A model generated the notes under the pieces. The model was not told the origin of the DNA, did not search any database, and saw only the letters and a program-made list of their open reading frames with translations. A stretch of DNA of 64,000 nt, from contig NZ_CP126107.1 in the NCBI RefSeq assembly GCF_030123365.1, positions 4,673,501 through 4,737,500 on the forward strand. The letters are read 5' to 3'. The position numbers and the translations under genes are program-made. Source of the stretch: Neobacillus sp. SuZ13 (GTDB taxonomy: Bacteria; Bacillota; Bacilli; Bacillales; Cytobacillaceae). Below, one piece after another: positions 1 to 9,700 of the stretch (position 1 is its first letter; every line of letters begins with the position of its first letter).

Positions 1-1345
1 CACGGTTTACTATACCGCTATTTAAGCTGGCTTCAACCGCATTATCCAGCATTTCGTCAGTTGTGGTCGCAATATTGCCAAACTGCGGGTAAACACCCCA
101 TACAAGGGAAAGACGACGACAAACTTGCTCAACAGAAGTTACCGCAACAATCGCTGCTTTTGGGCGATATTTAGAAATCATTCTTGCCGTGTGTCCACTT
201 TCTGTTGGGGTAATAATGGATTTCACTTCAAGGTTTAACGCAGTGTGTGCAACAGATTGTCCAATTGCATCGGTCAGATTATGCTCTGTATCTTTACTGC
301 GACCTGAGAGAATTTCTTTGTGATCTAATGCTGATTCTGCTCTAGAAGCAATATTGTGCATAGTTTGGACAGCTTCGACTGGATATTGGCCAGCAGCTGT
401 TTCACCGGAAAGCATAATCGCATCGGTACCGTCGAAAATCGCATTCGCGACATCACTTGCCTCAGCGCGAGTAGGGCGTGGATTCCTTTGCATGGAATCA
501 AGCATTTGTGTTGCAGTAATGACAGGCTTCCCATTCGCATTACATTTCTTAATTAACATTTTTTGAACTAGTGGAACTTCTTCAGCTGGAATTTCTACAC
601 CTAAATCACCACGTGCTACCATTAAACCATCTGAGAATTCCAGGATTTCGTCAATATTATCGACACCTTCCTGATTCTCAATTTTAGGGATAATATGGAT
701 ATGGGTTGCGTTATTCTGTTCTAAAAGCTGACGGATTTCTACTACGTCCTTAGCACGTCGCACGAACGAGGCAGCAATGAAATCAATTCCTTGTTCAATT
801 CCAAAAAGTATATCTTGTGTATCCTTTTCTGTGATACCTGGCAGGTTAACCGATACACCTGGTACGTTCACACCTTTTTTATTTTTCAATGTACCACTAT
901 TTAAAATTTTCGTATGGATCTCTTTATTTGATTTATCTACGTTCGTAACTTCTAGACCAATTAAGCCGTCATCTAAAAGAATTTTAGATCCAACATGAAC
1001 ATCATCAATTAATCCAGCATATGTAACAGAAAACTTATCAACTGTTCCTTCAACTTCTGTCATAGAGACAATTATATTTTTTCCAGCCTCAAGCTCAATT
1101 GCGCCGTTAACCATATTATTGGTCCGAATCTCAGGACCTTTTGTATCAAGCAGGATTGCCACTGTTTTACCAGTTAGTTTTGCTGCTTCCCGGATATTTT
1201 TAATTCGTGCTCCGTGTTCTTCAAAATCACCATGTGAAAAATTCAAACGAGCCACGTTCATACCTGAATTAATTAATTGAGTTAGTTTCTCCACACTTTC
1301 ACTTGCTGGACCGATTGTACAAACAATTTTTGTTTTTCGTAACAT
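1..1345 (-). CDS. pyk: Pyruvate kinase (3' end cut by window edge)
   Basis: This is the last step of glycolysis, phosphoenolpyruvate plus ADP to pyruvate plus ATP, in the cytoplasm. Translating the minus strand from the ATG at 1343-1345 gives MLRKTKIVCTIG, the usual N-terminus of the family. An AGGAGG ribosome site lies at about 1355-1360. Some 448 codons are present. Bacillus enzymes have about 585, so the C-terminal PEP-utiliser-like extra domain lies outside the window. The gene is 57 bp downstream of pfkA on the same strand with no terminator between them, so the two are co-transcribed as in other Bacillus. Confidence 0.96.
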   Translation of the reverse strand, partial: MLRKTKIVCTIGPASESVEKLTQLINSGMNVARLNFSHGDFEEHGARIKNIREAAKLTGKTVAILLDTKGPEIRTNNMVNGAIELEAGKNIIVSMTEVEGTVDKFSVTYAGLIDDVHVGSKILLDDGLIGLEVTNVDKSNKEIHTKILNSGTLKNKKGVNVPGVSVNLPGITEKDTQDILFGIEQGIDFIAASFVRRAKDVVEIRQLLEQNNATHIHIIPKIENQEGVDNIDEILEFSDGLMVARGDLGVEIPAEEVPLVQKMLIKKCNANGKPVITATQMLDSMQRNPRPTRAEASDVANAIFDGTDAIMLSGETAAGQYPVEAVQTMHNIASRAESALDHKEILSGRSKDTEHNLTDAIGQSVAHTALNLEVKSIITPTESGHTARMISKYRPKAAIVAVTSVEQVCRRLSLVWGVYPQFGNIATTTDEMLDNAVEASLNSGIVNR

Positions 1346-1402
1346 CCGTGATTTCCTCCTATATTAAAAAAGCACTTAAAGTTTTTTTTAAATATAAAAT
1401 CG

Positions 1403-2362
1403 TTAAATTGATAATTCCATCGAAAGTTTATATAAATCAAGGTCTAATTTATGTTCACGACCAAGAGCCTCAATAATGTCATAGTCCACCAGTTGATTCT
1501 TCTCAATCCCTACCGCACGACCGCCTTTGCCTTCAATTAAAAGCTCAACTGCTCTGGCTCCTAATCTACTAGCTAGGACTCTGTCTGCCGCTGTTGGTGA
1601 GCCACCACGTTGAATATGCCCCAAGACAGAAACTCTAGTGTCAAAGTTGGTTGCTTCTTCTACCTGTTTACCAAACTCTACACCACTGCAAACACCTTCT
1701 GCTACCACAATAATACTATGCTTTTTACCACGTTCATTCCCTTTTCGAAGTTTGTCGACAATATCATCCATGTCATAACCTTCTTCAGGAATCAAAATTG
1801 TTTCTGCGCCACCCGCAAGACCAGCCCATAAAGCAAGGTCACCCGCGTTTCGTCCCATTACCTCAATGACGAAGGTTCTTTCATGAGATGTAGCGGTATC
1901 CCGAATTTTATCTAATGAATCAATTACGGTATTCAATGCTGTGTCAAAGCCAATTGTAAGTTCTGTTCCAGGAATATCATTATCAATCGTACCAGGAACC
2001 CCCACACACGGATAGCCATGTTCCGTTAAAGCCTTCGCCCCACGGTAAGAACCATCGCCACCGATAACCACTAGTCCTTCAATTCCATGAGCTTTAAGCT
2101 GTTCAATCCCTTTTTGTTGTCCTTCTTTTGTTTTAAATTCTGGACAGCGAGCCGATTGAAGCATGGTTCCACCGCGTTGAATAATATCACCAACCGAGCC
2201 TAACTCAAGTTTTTTAATATTACCAGATATTAACCCCGTGTACCCTCCATAAATACCATACACTTCTAAATTATGATAAATGGCCTTCCGTACAACAGCA
2301 CGAATTGCTGGATTCATCCCTGGAGAATCTCCACCACTTGTAAGAACTCCTATTCTTTTCAT
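1403..2362 (-). CDS. pfkA: ATP-dependent 6-phosphofructokinase
   Basis: PfkA phosphorylates fructose 6-phosphate to fructose 1,6-bisphosphate, the committed step of glycolysis. The protein starts MKRIGVLTSGGDSPGMN, carrying the GGDSPGMN nucleotide loop. It also has GGDGSYRGA, the catalytic PGTIDNDIPGT motif and the GRNAGDLAL and GHIQRGGSP motifs. At 319 residues it matches the family length. An upstream in-frame GTG would add three residues, but the GAGGTG ribosome site at about 2366-2372 is correctly spaced only for the ATG at 2362. It forms a glycolytic pair with pyk. Confidence 0.97.
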   Translation of the reverse strand: MKRIGVLTSGGDSPGMNPAIRAVVRKAIYHNLEVYGIYGGYTGLISGNIKKLELGSVGDIIQRGGTMLQSARCPEFKTKEGQQKGIEQLKAHGIEGLVVIGGDGSYRGAKALTEHGYPCVGVPGTIDNDIPGTELTIGFDTALNTVIDSLDKIRDTATSHERTFVIEVMGRNAGDLALWAGLAGGAETILIPEEGYDMDDIVDKLRKGNERGKKHSIIVVAEGVCSGVEFGKQVEEATNFDTRVSVLGHIQRGGSPTAADRVLASRLGARAVELLIEGKGGRAVGIEKNQLVDYDIIEALGREHKLDLDLYKLSMELSI

Positions 2363-2673
2363 AGCTATCACCTCAGTTATTTAATTAGGAAATTATGTAT
2401 AAAATCCAAATGCTGTAAAAATAAAGGAACAATGAGTTTTATAAATTACCTCTTTTATTATTTACATAAAACCCGCGAATATTTATAAAATAACATGAAG
2501 AAATAACTATAACAACCTTATGGTAATAGTAAATATAAGAGACGGAATAGTCAGTAAACTGAAAACGTTTCATTCCTTTATGTAAGCGTGAACATTGGTT
2601 TTTTTATGGAATTCTCGTGAACATTTTGTGAAAAGGTCAAAAAAAGAGTGCCCATAAATATGAGCACATTATA
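2363..2673 (-). promoter_or_regulatory. pfkA upstream region with a 10-bp direct repeat
   Basis: This gap between accA and pfkA holds the accA terminator and presumably the pfkA-pyk promoter. On the minus strand AATGTTCACG occurs twice in the same orientation, at 2616-2625 and 2587-2596, 29 bp apart. A near-palindrome TGAAAACGTTTCA lies around 2560-2573; it resembles a CcpA cre site with one base missing. I could not pick out a convincing -35/-10 pair. Confidence 0.35.
2639..2667 (-). terminator. Terminator after accDA
   Basis: On the minus strand an 8-bp stem (GTGCTCAT with ATGGGCAC, one G-U pair) has a 4-nt loop and is followed by TCTTTTTT. It begins just past the accA stop codon and separates accDA from pfkA-pyk. 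Confidence 0.75.
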
Positions 2674-3651
2674 TTAATTAACACCAATGTAATCATTAAT
2701 TGTTGCAAATTCACCTATTGTTCTGAAACGATTATAACGATCAGCGATAAGATCCTCTTCTGACAGCTTGAGAAGCTGCTCCAAGGCTTTCTTCAATACA
2801 TGATCGATTTCCTCAGCTTGTTTCATGACGTCCCTTTGAGCTCCACCCTTAACTTCTGGAATAATATCATCGATGACACCTAGTTCCTTTAGATCAGGAG
2901 CAGTTATTTTCATTGTTTCGGCTGCGTTTTTTGCTAACGATGCATCTTTCCACAAAATAGCTGCTGCACCCTCCGGAGAAATAACTGAGTAAGTTGAATT
3001 CTCGAGCATATATATCCGATTACCTACCCCAAGTGCAAGAGCACCACCGCTGCCGCCTTCACCAATCACGATACAAATTACAGGAACCTTTAAACCAGCC
3101 ATCTCAAACAAATTGCGTGCGATTGCTTCACTTTGTCCACGTTCTTCCGCGGCCTTCCCAGGATAGGCACCCTTTGTATCAATGAAACAAATAATCGGAC
3201 GATTAAATTTATTCGCCTGATTCATTAATCGAAGTGCTTTCCGGTATCCTTCTGGATGTGGCATTCCAAAATTTCTACGAATATTCTCTTTTGTATCTTT
3301 TCCACGCTGGTGACCAATGACTGTAACTGGTAATCCTCTATATTTAGCAACACCGCCTACGATTGCCTCATCGTCAGCAAAGGTACGGTCTCCATGACAT
3401 TCAAAGAAATTCTCGAACAAATAGGGTATATAATCTAATGTTGTCGGCCTGTTAGGAAGACGAGCGATTTGTACTCGGTCCCATGGCTTAATATTTTCAT
3501 ATATGCTCTGTTCAAGTTTTTCAAGTCTTTTTTCTAATTTTTCAATTTCTGAACTTAAATCGACATCAGCTGTTTTGGTGAACTCCTGTAACTCAGAGAT
3601 TTTCTTCCTTAATTCGATTACGGGGCGTTCAAATTCTAATTCTCCTACCAT
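2674..3651 (-). CDS. accA: Acetyl-CoA carboxylase carboxyltransferase subunit alpha
   Basis: AccA is the alpha half of the carboxyltransferase that moves CO2 from carboxybiotin to acetyl-CoA, giving malonyl-CoA for fatty-acid synthesis. The 325-residue protein has the N-terminal coiled segment (LRKKISELQEFTK), then the crotonase-like fold with YRKALRLMNQANKF, FIDTKGAYPG and the oxyanion region IGEGGSGGALALGVG. A GGAGGTG ribosome site sits 7 bases before the ATG. The start overlaps the end of accD by 7 bp, indicating translational coupling of the two subunits. Confidence 0.97.
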   Translation of the reverse strand: MVGELEFERPVIELRKKISELQEFTKTADVDLSSEIEKLEKRLEKLEQSIYENIKPWDRVQIARLPNRPTTLDYIPYLFENFFECHGDRTFADDEAIVGGVAKYRGLPVTVIGHQRGKDTKENIRRNFGMPHPEGYRKALRLMNQANKFNRPIICFIDTKGAYPGKAAEERGQSEAIARNLFEMAGLKVPVICIVIGEGGSGGALALGVGNRIYMLENSTYSVISPEGAAAILWKDASLAKNAAETMKITAPDLKELGVIDDIIPEVKGGAQRDVMKQAEEIDHVLKKALEQLLKLSEEDLIADRYNRFRTIGEFATINDYIGVN

Positions 3652-4523
3652 CTGAGCACACCTCCAGGTTGATGGATTTCTAGAATATTGGTGATTTTCT
3701 CAACTAATTCCGTCCGATGAATGATTGCATCCAGTTGCCCATGTTTTAAAAGGAACTCGGATGTTTGGAAATCCTCTGGCAATTCTTCACGGATGGATTG
3801 CTCGATTACTCTTCTTCCAGCAAAAGCAATGAGCGCACCAGGTTCGGAAAGGTTGAAATCACCTAATGACGCAAAACTCGCAGAAACCCCGCCGGTTGTA
3901 GGATGTGTCATAATTGAAATGATTAGGCCGCCATTATTACTAAACTTCTTTAACGCAACACTAGTTTTTGCCATTTGCATTAAACTAAGTGCACCCTCCT
4001 GCATTCTGGCCCCGCCTGATGCAGTAAAAATTATAAAAGGAACATTTAACTCATCTGCTTTTTCAATAGCTTGTGTAATTTTTTCGCCGACAACAGAGCC
4101 CATGCTCCCCATTCGGAACGAAGCATCCATGATGGCAAGAACAATCTTATAATCGTTAACTGTTCCAATTCCAGTTACAACAGCCTCATTTAACTTACTT
4201 TTTTCCCGATCTTTTTCGAGCTTTTCAAGATAGTCAGGAAAATTTAAAGGATTTTTAGAAATCATATCTTCATTAATTTCTACAAAGCTTCCTTCATCAA
4301 TGAAACTGTCTAAACGTTCCCTGGAGTTCATTGGAAAATGATGTCCACAATGCAAACAAACCTTTAGATTTTTTAACAATTCTTTTGAATACATGATTTT
4401 CTTACATGAAGGGCACTTTGTCATTATGCCTTCAGGAACATCATGTTTTGCAATTTCCGTCGGTATTTGAGCGTATTTCTTCTTTTTTGTCTGGTTTTTT
4501 GAAAAAAGATCTTTAAGCGCCAA
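3645..4523 (-). CDS. accD: Acetyl-CoA carboxylase carboxyltransferase subunit beta
   Basis: AccD is the beta half of carboxyltransferase. It has an N-terminal four-cysteine zinc ribbon (TKCPSCKK and VCLHCGHH), then the crotonase fold with FTASGGARMQEG and HPTTGGVSASFA. I place the start at the TTG at 4521-4523: an AAAGGAGGT ribosome site lies 7 bases upstream, and the resulting LALKDLFSK start fits the roughly 290-residue Bacillus protein. The longer reading frame up to 4574 has no ribosome site. A FadR-type operator lies about 110 bp upstream. Confidence 0.95.
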   Translation of the reverse strand: MALKDLFSKNQTKKKKYAQIPTEIAKHDVPEGIMTKCPSCKKIMYSKELLKNLKVCLHCGHHFPMNSRERLDSFIDEGSFVEINEDMISKNPLNFPDYLEKLEKDREKSKLNEAVVTGIGTVNDYKIVLAIMDASFRMGSMGSVVGEKITQAIEKADELNVPFIIFTASGGARMQEGALSLMQMAKTSVALKKFSNNGGLIISIMTHPTTGGVSASFASLGDFNLSEPGALIAFAGRRVIEQSIREELPEDFQTSEFLLKHGQLDAIIHRTELVEKITNILEIHQPGGVLRW

Positions 4524-4634
4524 AAATTCTACCTCCTTTGTGCTACGGTAACGCCAAATGGCATGTTTCTCCAATTATTACATAATAAAAGTTTTTCTAT
4601 TATAGCTTTACTTCATACCTATTAGCTTCCCAGT

Positions 4635-4648
4635 GGTGGTCAGACCAC
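4635..4648. promoter_or_regulatory. FadR/GntR-type operator upstream of accD
   Basis: GGTGGTCAGACCAC contains the 13-bp palindrome GTGGTC-A-GACCAC. Exactly the same 14 bases occur at 6665-6678 in front of the malic enzyme. TGGT-N3-ACCA is the typical half-site pattern of FadR-subfamily GntR repressors, and a gene of that subfamily lies between the two sites. I infer control by that protein. Confidence 0.7.
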
Positions 4649-4722
4649 TAATAGTTAAAAAACACCTTGTTTTCTTGGGCTTGGATAACCTTCACTATAA
4701 GATAAAATGTGTTCAAAGTCTG

Positions 4723-5352
4723 TTAGTATTTGTCGTTAAATACTGACAAATTCCGTAACCTGTAATAAGCAGTTAATATTTTTGCTTCATTTTTTTCGGC
4801 TAATGCCTCAAGTAAGAATACATAGTCTTCACGTGAATAGATCATCCTACTTGAATCCAAAGAATGGTAATAATCCTTTAAAATGGACCAAATTCTAGCG
4901 AAGAGGTGGTTATCAGCTATTTCAACTATTTGATAAAAAAAATCATTATCATCTATAATCCCTTGCTGATTCACCCACTTTTTTAAGTTCACAATACTTT
5001 GATCATCGATTTTATGAATGGCTAATCGAAGGCAATCCATCTCAATAAAGTTCTTTGTTTCAAACACGTCTCGTTTCGCTTTTTCATCTTGTAAAATAAA
5101 TGTACTTAGTAACTGAACGAGATGATTCCCCCTAAAATCCCGAATAAACGTCCCTTCACCACGCCTAGTTTCAATTAATCCAAGCAGTTCTAATGCTCTA
5201 AGGGCCTCTCTAACGGAAGAGCGCCCGAAATTCAGGCGCTCAGACAATTCTCGTTCAGAAGGAATTTTATCACCAGTTTTTAAACCATCAATGGTAATCA
5301 TTTCTCGTAATTGCTTAACAATCTCTAAATAGACCTTAGTATTGTTTACCAC
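4723..5352 (-). CDS. FadR-subfamily GntR transcriptional regulator
   Basis: This is a 209-residue DNA-binding regulator. The N-terminal winged helix (residues about 5-72) shows the GntR signature LKTGDKIPSERELSERLNFGRSSVREALRALELLGLIETRRGEGTF in pieces: GDKIPSERELS, SSVREALRALE and GEGTFI. The C-terminus is an all-helical effector domain, somewhat short for FCD. The GTG start follows the malic enzyme stop by 7 bp, so the two form one operon. Identical operators before the malic enzyme and before accD suggest it represses its own operon and accDA. The ligand cannot be read from sequence; malate, an organic acid or an acyl-CoA would fit. Confidence 0.88.
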   Translation of the reverse strand: MVNNTKVYLEIVKQLREMITIDGLKTGDKIPSERELSERLNFGRSSVREALRALELLGLIETRRGEGTFIRDFRGNHLVQLLSTFILQDEKAKRDVFETKNFIEMDCLRLAIHKIDDQSIVNLKKWVNQQGIIDDNDFFYQIVEIADNHLFARIWSILKDYYHSLDSSRMIYSREDYVFLLEALAEKNEAKILTAYYRLRNLSVFNDKY

Positions 5353-5359
5353 TTACGTA

Positions 5360-6598
5360 TCACTCACTTTTACCAATAATAGCGAGCCTCTTTGTTTTTT
5401 CCTTTACTTCTTCAGGATCAACTTTAATGCGGGCAACACCTGTTTCCATCGCTGCTTTAGCCACAGCTGCGGCTACATCAGGTGCAACTCTTGGATCAAA
5501 AGGTCCTGGAATAACATAATCAGCATTAAGTTCATCTGAGCTAATCAGGTTGGCGATAGCTTCTGCTGCCGCAACTTTCATTTTTTCATTTATATGTGTA
5601 GCGCGAACATCGAGTGCACCACGGAAAATTCCTGGAAAGGCTAGAACATTGTTAACTTGGTTTGGAAAATCTGAACGACCAGTTCCCACCACTTTTGCTC
5701 CAGCAGCTTTTGCCTCATCTGGCATGATTTCAGGGTCCGGATTGGCCATTGCAAAAATAATAGAATCAGAATTCATGGATGCAACCATTTCTTTAGAAAG
5801 TGCACCTGCAACTGAAACCCCAATAAATACATCAGCACCTTTGATTACATCTTCAAGGCTTCCTGATAGGTTATCCCGATTTGTAAACTTTGCAACTTCT
5901 GCTTTCACGGAATTCATACCTTGTGGACGCCCTTCATAAATAGCTCCTTTGGTATCACACATAATTATGTCCCTTACACCATAACTATATAACAATTTAA
6001 TAATTGCAATACCAGCAGCTCCGGCACCGTTTGCAACTACTTTAATTTCAGTCATTTTTTTGCCAACTAGCTTAAGTGCGTTAACAAGCCCTGCTACCGT
6101 AACTATAGCTGTACCATGCTGGTCATCATGAAAGATAGGAATGTTTGCTTCCTTTTTCAATCGTTCTTCAATGACGAAACAATTTGGAGCAGCAATATCT
6201 TCTAGATTAACGCCACCAAATGTAGGTTCAAGCAATTTCACTGTTTCAACAATTTTGTCTACATCGGTTGTGTTTAAACAAATTGGAAACGCATCAACAC
6301 CAGCAAAACTTTTAAATAATACTGACTTACCTTCCATTACAGGAAGGGCTGCTTCTGGTCCAATATTCCCCAGTCCAAGAACGGCTGTTCCATCGGAAAC
6401 GACGGCAACCATATTCCCTTTCATGGTATATTCGTAAACCAATTCTGGTTTCTCATAGATATCCTTACATGGTTCTGCAACACCTGGTGAATAAGCTAAG
6501 CTAAGATCATGTGCATTTCGGACTTGAACTTTGGATTTCGATTCTAACTTTCCCTTATTAATTCGATGCATATGTAATGCTTCTTCACGTAATGTCAA
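5360..6598 (-). CDS. ytsJ: NAD(P)-dependent malic enzyme
   Basis: The enzyme oxidatively decarboxylates malate to pyruvate. The protein resembles B. subtilis YtsJ over its whole length: SLAYSPGVAEPCKDI, YTMKGNMVAVV, the metal and substrate region DDQHGTAIV, the Rossmann loop ANGAGAAGIA and ANPDPEIMPDEA. I choose the TTG at 6596-6598 (LTLREEALH, about 412 residues), since the GAGGGG ribosome site is properly spaced for it and the homologue starts MSLREEALH. A GTG three codons earlier would sit within the ribosome site. It heads an operon with the GntR gene, behind a promoter carrying a downstream operator. Confidence 0.93.
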   Translation of the reverse strand: MTLREEALHMHRINKGKLESKSKVQVRNAHDLSLAYSPGVAEPCKDIYEKPELVYEYTMKGNMVAVVSDGTAVLGLGNIGPEAALPVMEGKSVLFKSFAGVDAFPICLNTTDVDKIVETVKLLEPTFGGVNLEDIAAPNCFVIEERLKKEANIPIFHDDQHGTAIVTVAGLVNALKLVGKKMTEIKVVANGAGAAGIAIIKLLYSYGVRDIIMCDTKGAIYEGRPQGMNSVKAEVAKFTNRDNLSGSLEDVIKGADVFIGVSVAGALSKEMVASMNSDSIIFAMANPDPEIMPDEAKAAGAKVVGTGRSDFPNQVNNVLAFPGIFRGALDVRATHINEKMKVAAAEAIANLISSDELNADYVIPGPFDPRVAPDVAAAVAKAAMETGVARIKVDPEEVKEKTKRLAIIGKSE

Positions 6599-6664
6599 GA
6601 TATCCACCCCTCAAATTTTTACAAAAAATATACAAACATCCCACTTATGCAGCCCGCTATTTTT

Positions 6665-6721
6665 GGTGGTCAGACCACACTTGTCTCATTATCACTATAA
6701 CATATCTGTGATAGTTGTAAA
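6665..6721 (-). promoter_or_regulatory. Malic enzyme promoter with downstream GntR operator
   Basis: On the minus strand TTTACA (6716-6721) and TATAGT (6694-6699) are 16 bp apart, a good sigma-A promoter. The palindrome GTGGTCAGACCAC (6666-6678) would lie about 8 to 20 bases inside the transcript, the right place for repression by blocking initiation or clearance. The same 14-bp site recurs at 4635-4648 before accD. Confidence 0.72.
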
Positions 6722-6724
6722 GAA

Positions 6725-9700
6725 TTATTCCTTCAGAACGACATTTTTCGGGCCTAGCATCTCTCGTAATAATTGCAATAATTCAAGGGTTGGATTGATA
6801 TTATTTTCATCACCTAACTTTATTGTTTTTCGGCTTTTTTCATAGTGTAAAATGACTGATGCGGTTCCTTGATTTTCTTTAAGTAGTTGGTGAATCTTAA
6901 GAAGAAATTTATCATCTTGTTTTTCCTCTATTATTTTCAAATATAATACTGATTGCTTACGTATTTTTGTTTTTAGCCACTCTTCTATCTGAAAAACTTG
7001 TTGAATGATAAATTGCAGTTTCCCATCACGTTCTTCGATCTTCCCTTCAAGTAATGTAAACTTTCCATGGCCTAATAAGTGCGAATATTTCTTGTATACA
7101 TTAGGAAATGCAACAGCCTCCATTTCACCGCTTGAGTCACTTATTGTTAAAAAGGCCATCGAATCACCTTTTTTGGTACGTATTGATTTCATTGAAGTAA
7201 TATATACTCCAGAAGATACTCGCTGGTTGCTATGATTTATTCCAAATAAGGAGTGTGCACCACTTCGCTTCAACTGCTCTTCGTAAATAGATACCGGATG
7301 GTCAGAAAGATAAAAACCAAGTGCCTCTTTTTCAAATGTCAGCTTATTTTCCTGGCTGATCGGATCGACTTGCATATATTTCGGCTTAGGCATGAACTCA
7401 TCCTCAAATAAATCAAATTGGTTATTGTCAGCTGGTTTAAATATTTGTGCATGTTCCAGTGCCACATCTAAACTCGCAAGCAAAACGGCTCGATCTTCAC
7501 CAAATTCGTCAAAGCAGCCAGAATGAACAAGGAACTCGAGCGTTTTTCGATTGATGGCTTTAGTAGATACCCGAATACAAAAATCAAATAAGTCAACAAA
7601 CTTTTTCTTTCTCCTAGCCTGAAAGATTTCTTTTAATGCAGCAGCCCCTACACTTTTTATCGCTGCCAAGCTGAAACGGATTCCTTCTTGCTCAACTTGG
7701 AAGGAGTAACTGCTGTAGTTGATGGATGGTGGCAGGACTGTGATATCTTTTTGTTTCGTTTCCATCACATATTGTGATATTTTCGTATCGTTTCCTATTG
7801 CCGAGGTAAGCAGGCCTGCCATAAAATAAACCGGATAATTTGCTTTTAAAAAAGCCAATTGATAGGCAATCATACTATAGGCAACTGCATGACTTCGGTT
7901 AAAGCCATAGTTAGCAAAGCGAACGATTAAATCATAAATATCATTAGCCAAGGTATGTTCATACCCTTTTTTTTGGGCCCCTTGAACAAAATGACTGCGC
8001 TCTTTATCAAGAATATCTTTTTTCTTTTTCCCAACAGCCCGTCTTAATAAATCGGCTTCACCCAATGAGAATCCAGCCATCTTTGAAGCTATTTGCATTA
8101 TTTGTTCTTGGTAGACAATAACACCATATGTATTCTCAAGAATTGGCCGTAAATCAGGGTGTGGATATTCAACTTTCTGATTACCATGTTTCCTATCAAT
8201 AAAGAGCGGGATATTTTCCATTGGTCCTGGGCGGTATAAAGCATTGACTGCAACAATATCTTCAAATCGGGAAGGCTTTAAACGAGTTAGAACCTTGCGC
8301 ATTCCTTCTGATTCAAGCTGAAATACACCCGTTGTTTCACCTTTGGCTAGCAGGTTAAAGGTCAATGTGTCATCTAATGGTATCGAACCTATGTTTATTT
8401 TCTTCCCTGTTTTACGTGAGATCGAGGATACTATTGAATCGATCAATGTAAGGTTTCGTAAGCCAAGAAAGTCCATTTTCAAGAGGCCGATTTCTTCCAG
8501 ATGTTCCATTGAAAATTGTGTTAAAAATACATGGTTAGACCCTCGTTGGATGGGGATTAAATCTATGAGCGGCTTCTCACTTATTACTACACCTGCTGCA
8601 TGTGTGGAAGTATGGCGCGGCAGTCCTTCTAGTTTTAAAGCTGTTTCAAAAAGGCGTTTATTCATAGGACTTTCATTAACAAACTTTCTAAGGGATTCTG
8701 ATTCTTTATAGGCACCTTTAAGGTCGATTCCTAATCGTGACGGGATCATCCTTGATACATGTTCAAGCTCCTTGGAATTTAATCCGAATACCTTTCCAAT
8801 ATCTCTAAGTACTGCTTTGGCTGCAAGCGTTCCAAAAGTAACGATTTGTGCGACATGCAGGTCCCCGTATTTTTCAGCTACATAGTTAATCACATCATCA
8901 CGCTGATGATCTGGAAAATCAATGTCTATATCCGGCATAGAAATTCGTTCAGGATTTAAAAACCTCTCAAAAAGTAGATTATGCTTTAATGGATCCACAT
9001 CTGTAATGTACAAAACATAGGCAACTAGTGAACCCGCTGCAGAACCCCTTCCTGGGCCAGTTAAAATCCCATTTTCACGTGCGTATTTCATAAAATCCCA
9101 AACAATTAAAAAATAATTGCTAAACTTCATCCGTTTAATAACTGCCAATTCATAGGACAACCGTTCAAAATGTTCCTGTGAAGGCGAGGAAAAACGTTCA
9201 CTTAATCCCTGTTTGCATAACATATCGAGGTAGTCCTCAGCAGGAATCCCTTTTTCCGTTGGAAATGCAGGCAAGTAAGTTTTATTTAACTCAATGTTAA
9301 ATTGACATCTGTTGGCAATCCGGATTGTGTTTTCTAATGCATCGGGGATATCAGAAAAGCAATCGACCATTTCACTTGCAGTTTTTAAATAGAACTGGTC
9401 GTTTTCTAACTTTTCTCTGTGGTCATCTTGCAATTTATCACCATTTTTAATGGCTAACAAACACTCATGAGCAAACATATCTTCTTTTTCTAAATAATAG
9501 ACCTGATTTGTGGCCACCATTGGGACATTCAGTTCATTTGACAAACTAACAAGCTTGTTTCTAATTTTTGTTTCTTGTTCGAGTTGGTGGTTTTGAATCG
9601 CTAGGAAAAAGTTATCGTTGCCAAAAATGGAATCTAGTTTTCTAATTACTTCTTTAGCCTTTTCCTCGTTGCCATTTATAAGTAACTGTTCAATTTCTCC

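Noticed and set aside
2560..2573. cre site before pfkA
   Set aside because: TGAAAACGTTTCA is one base short of the consensus spacing, so CcpA binding is doubtful.
3721..4152. 143-residue open frame opposite accD
   Set aside because: It lies wholly antisense to a conserved gene, with no ribosome site and no recognisable motif.
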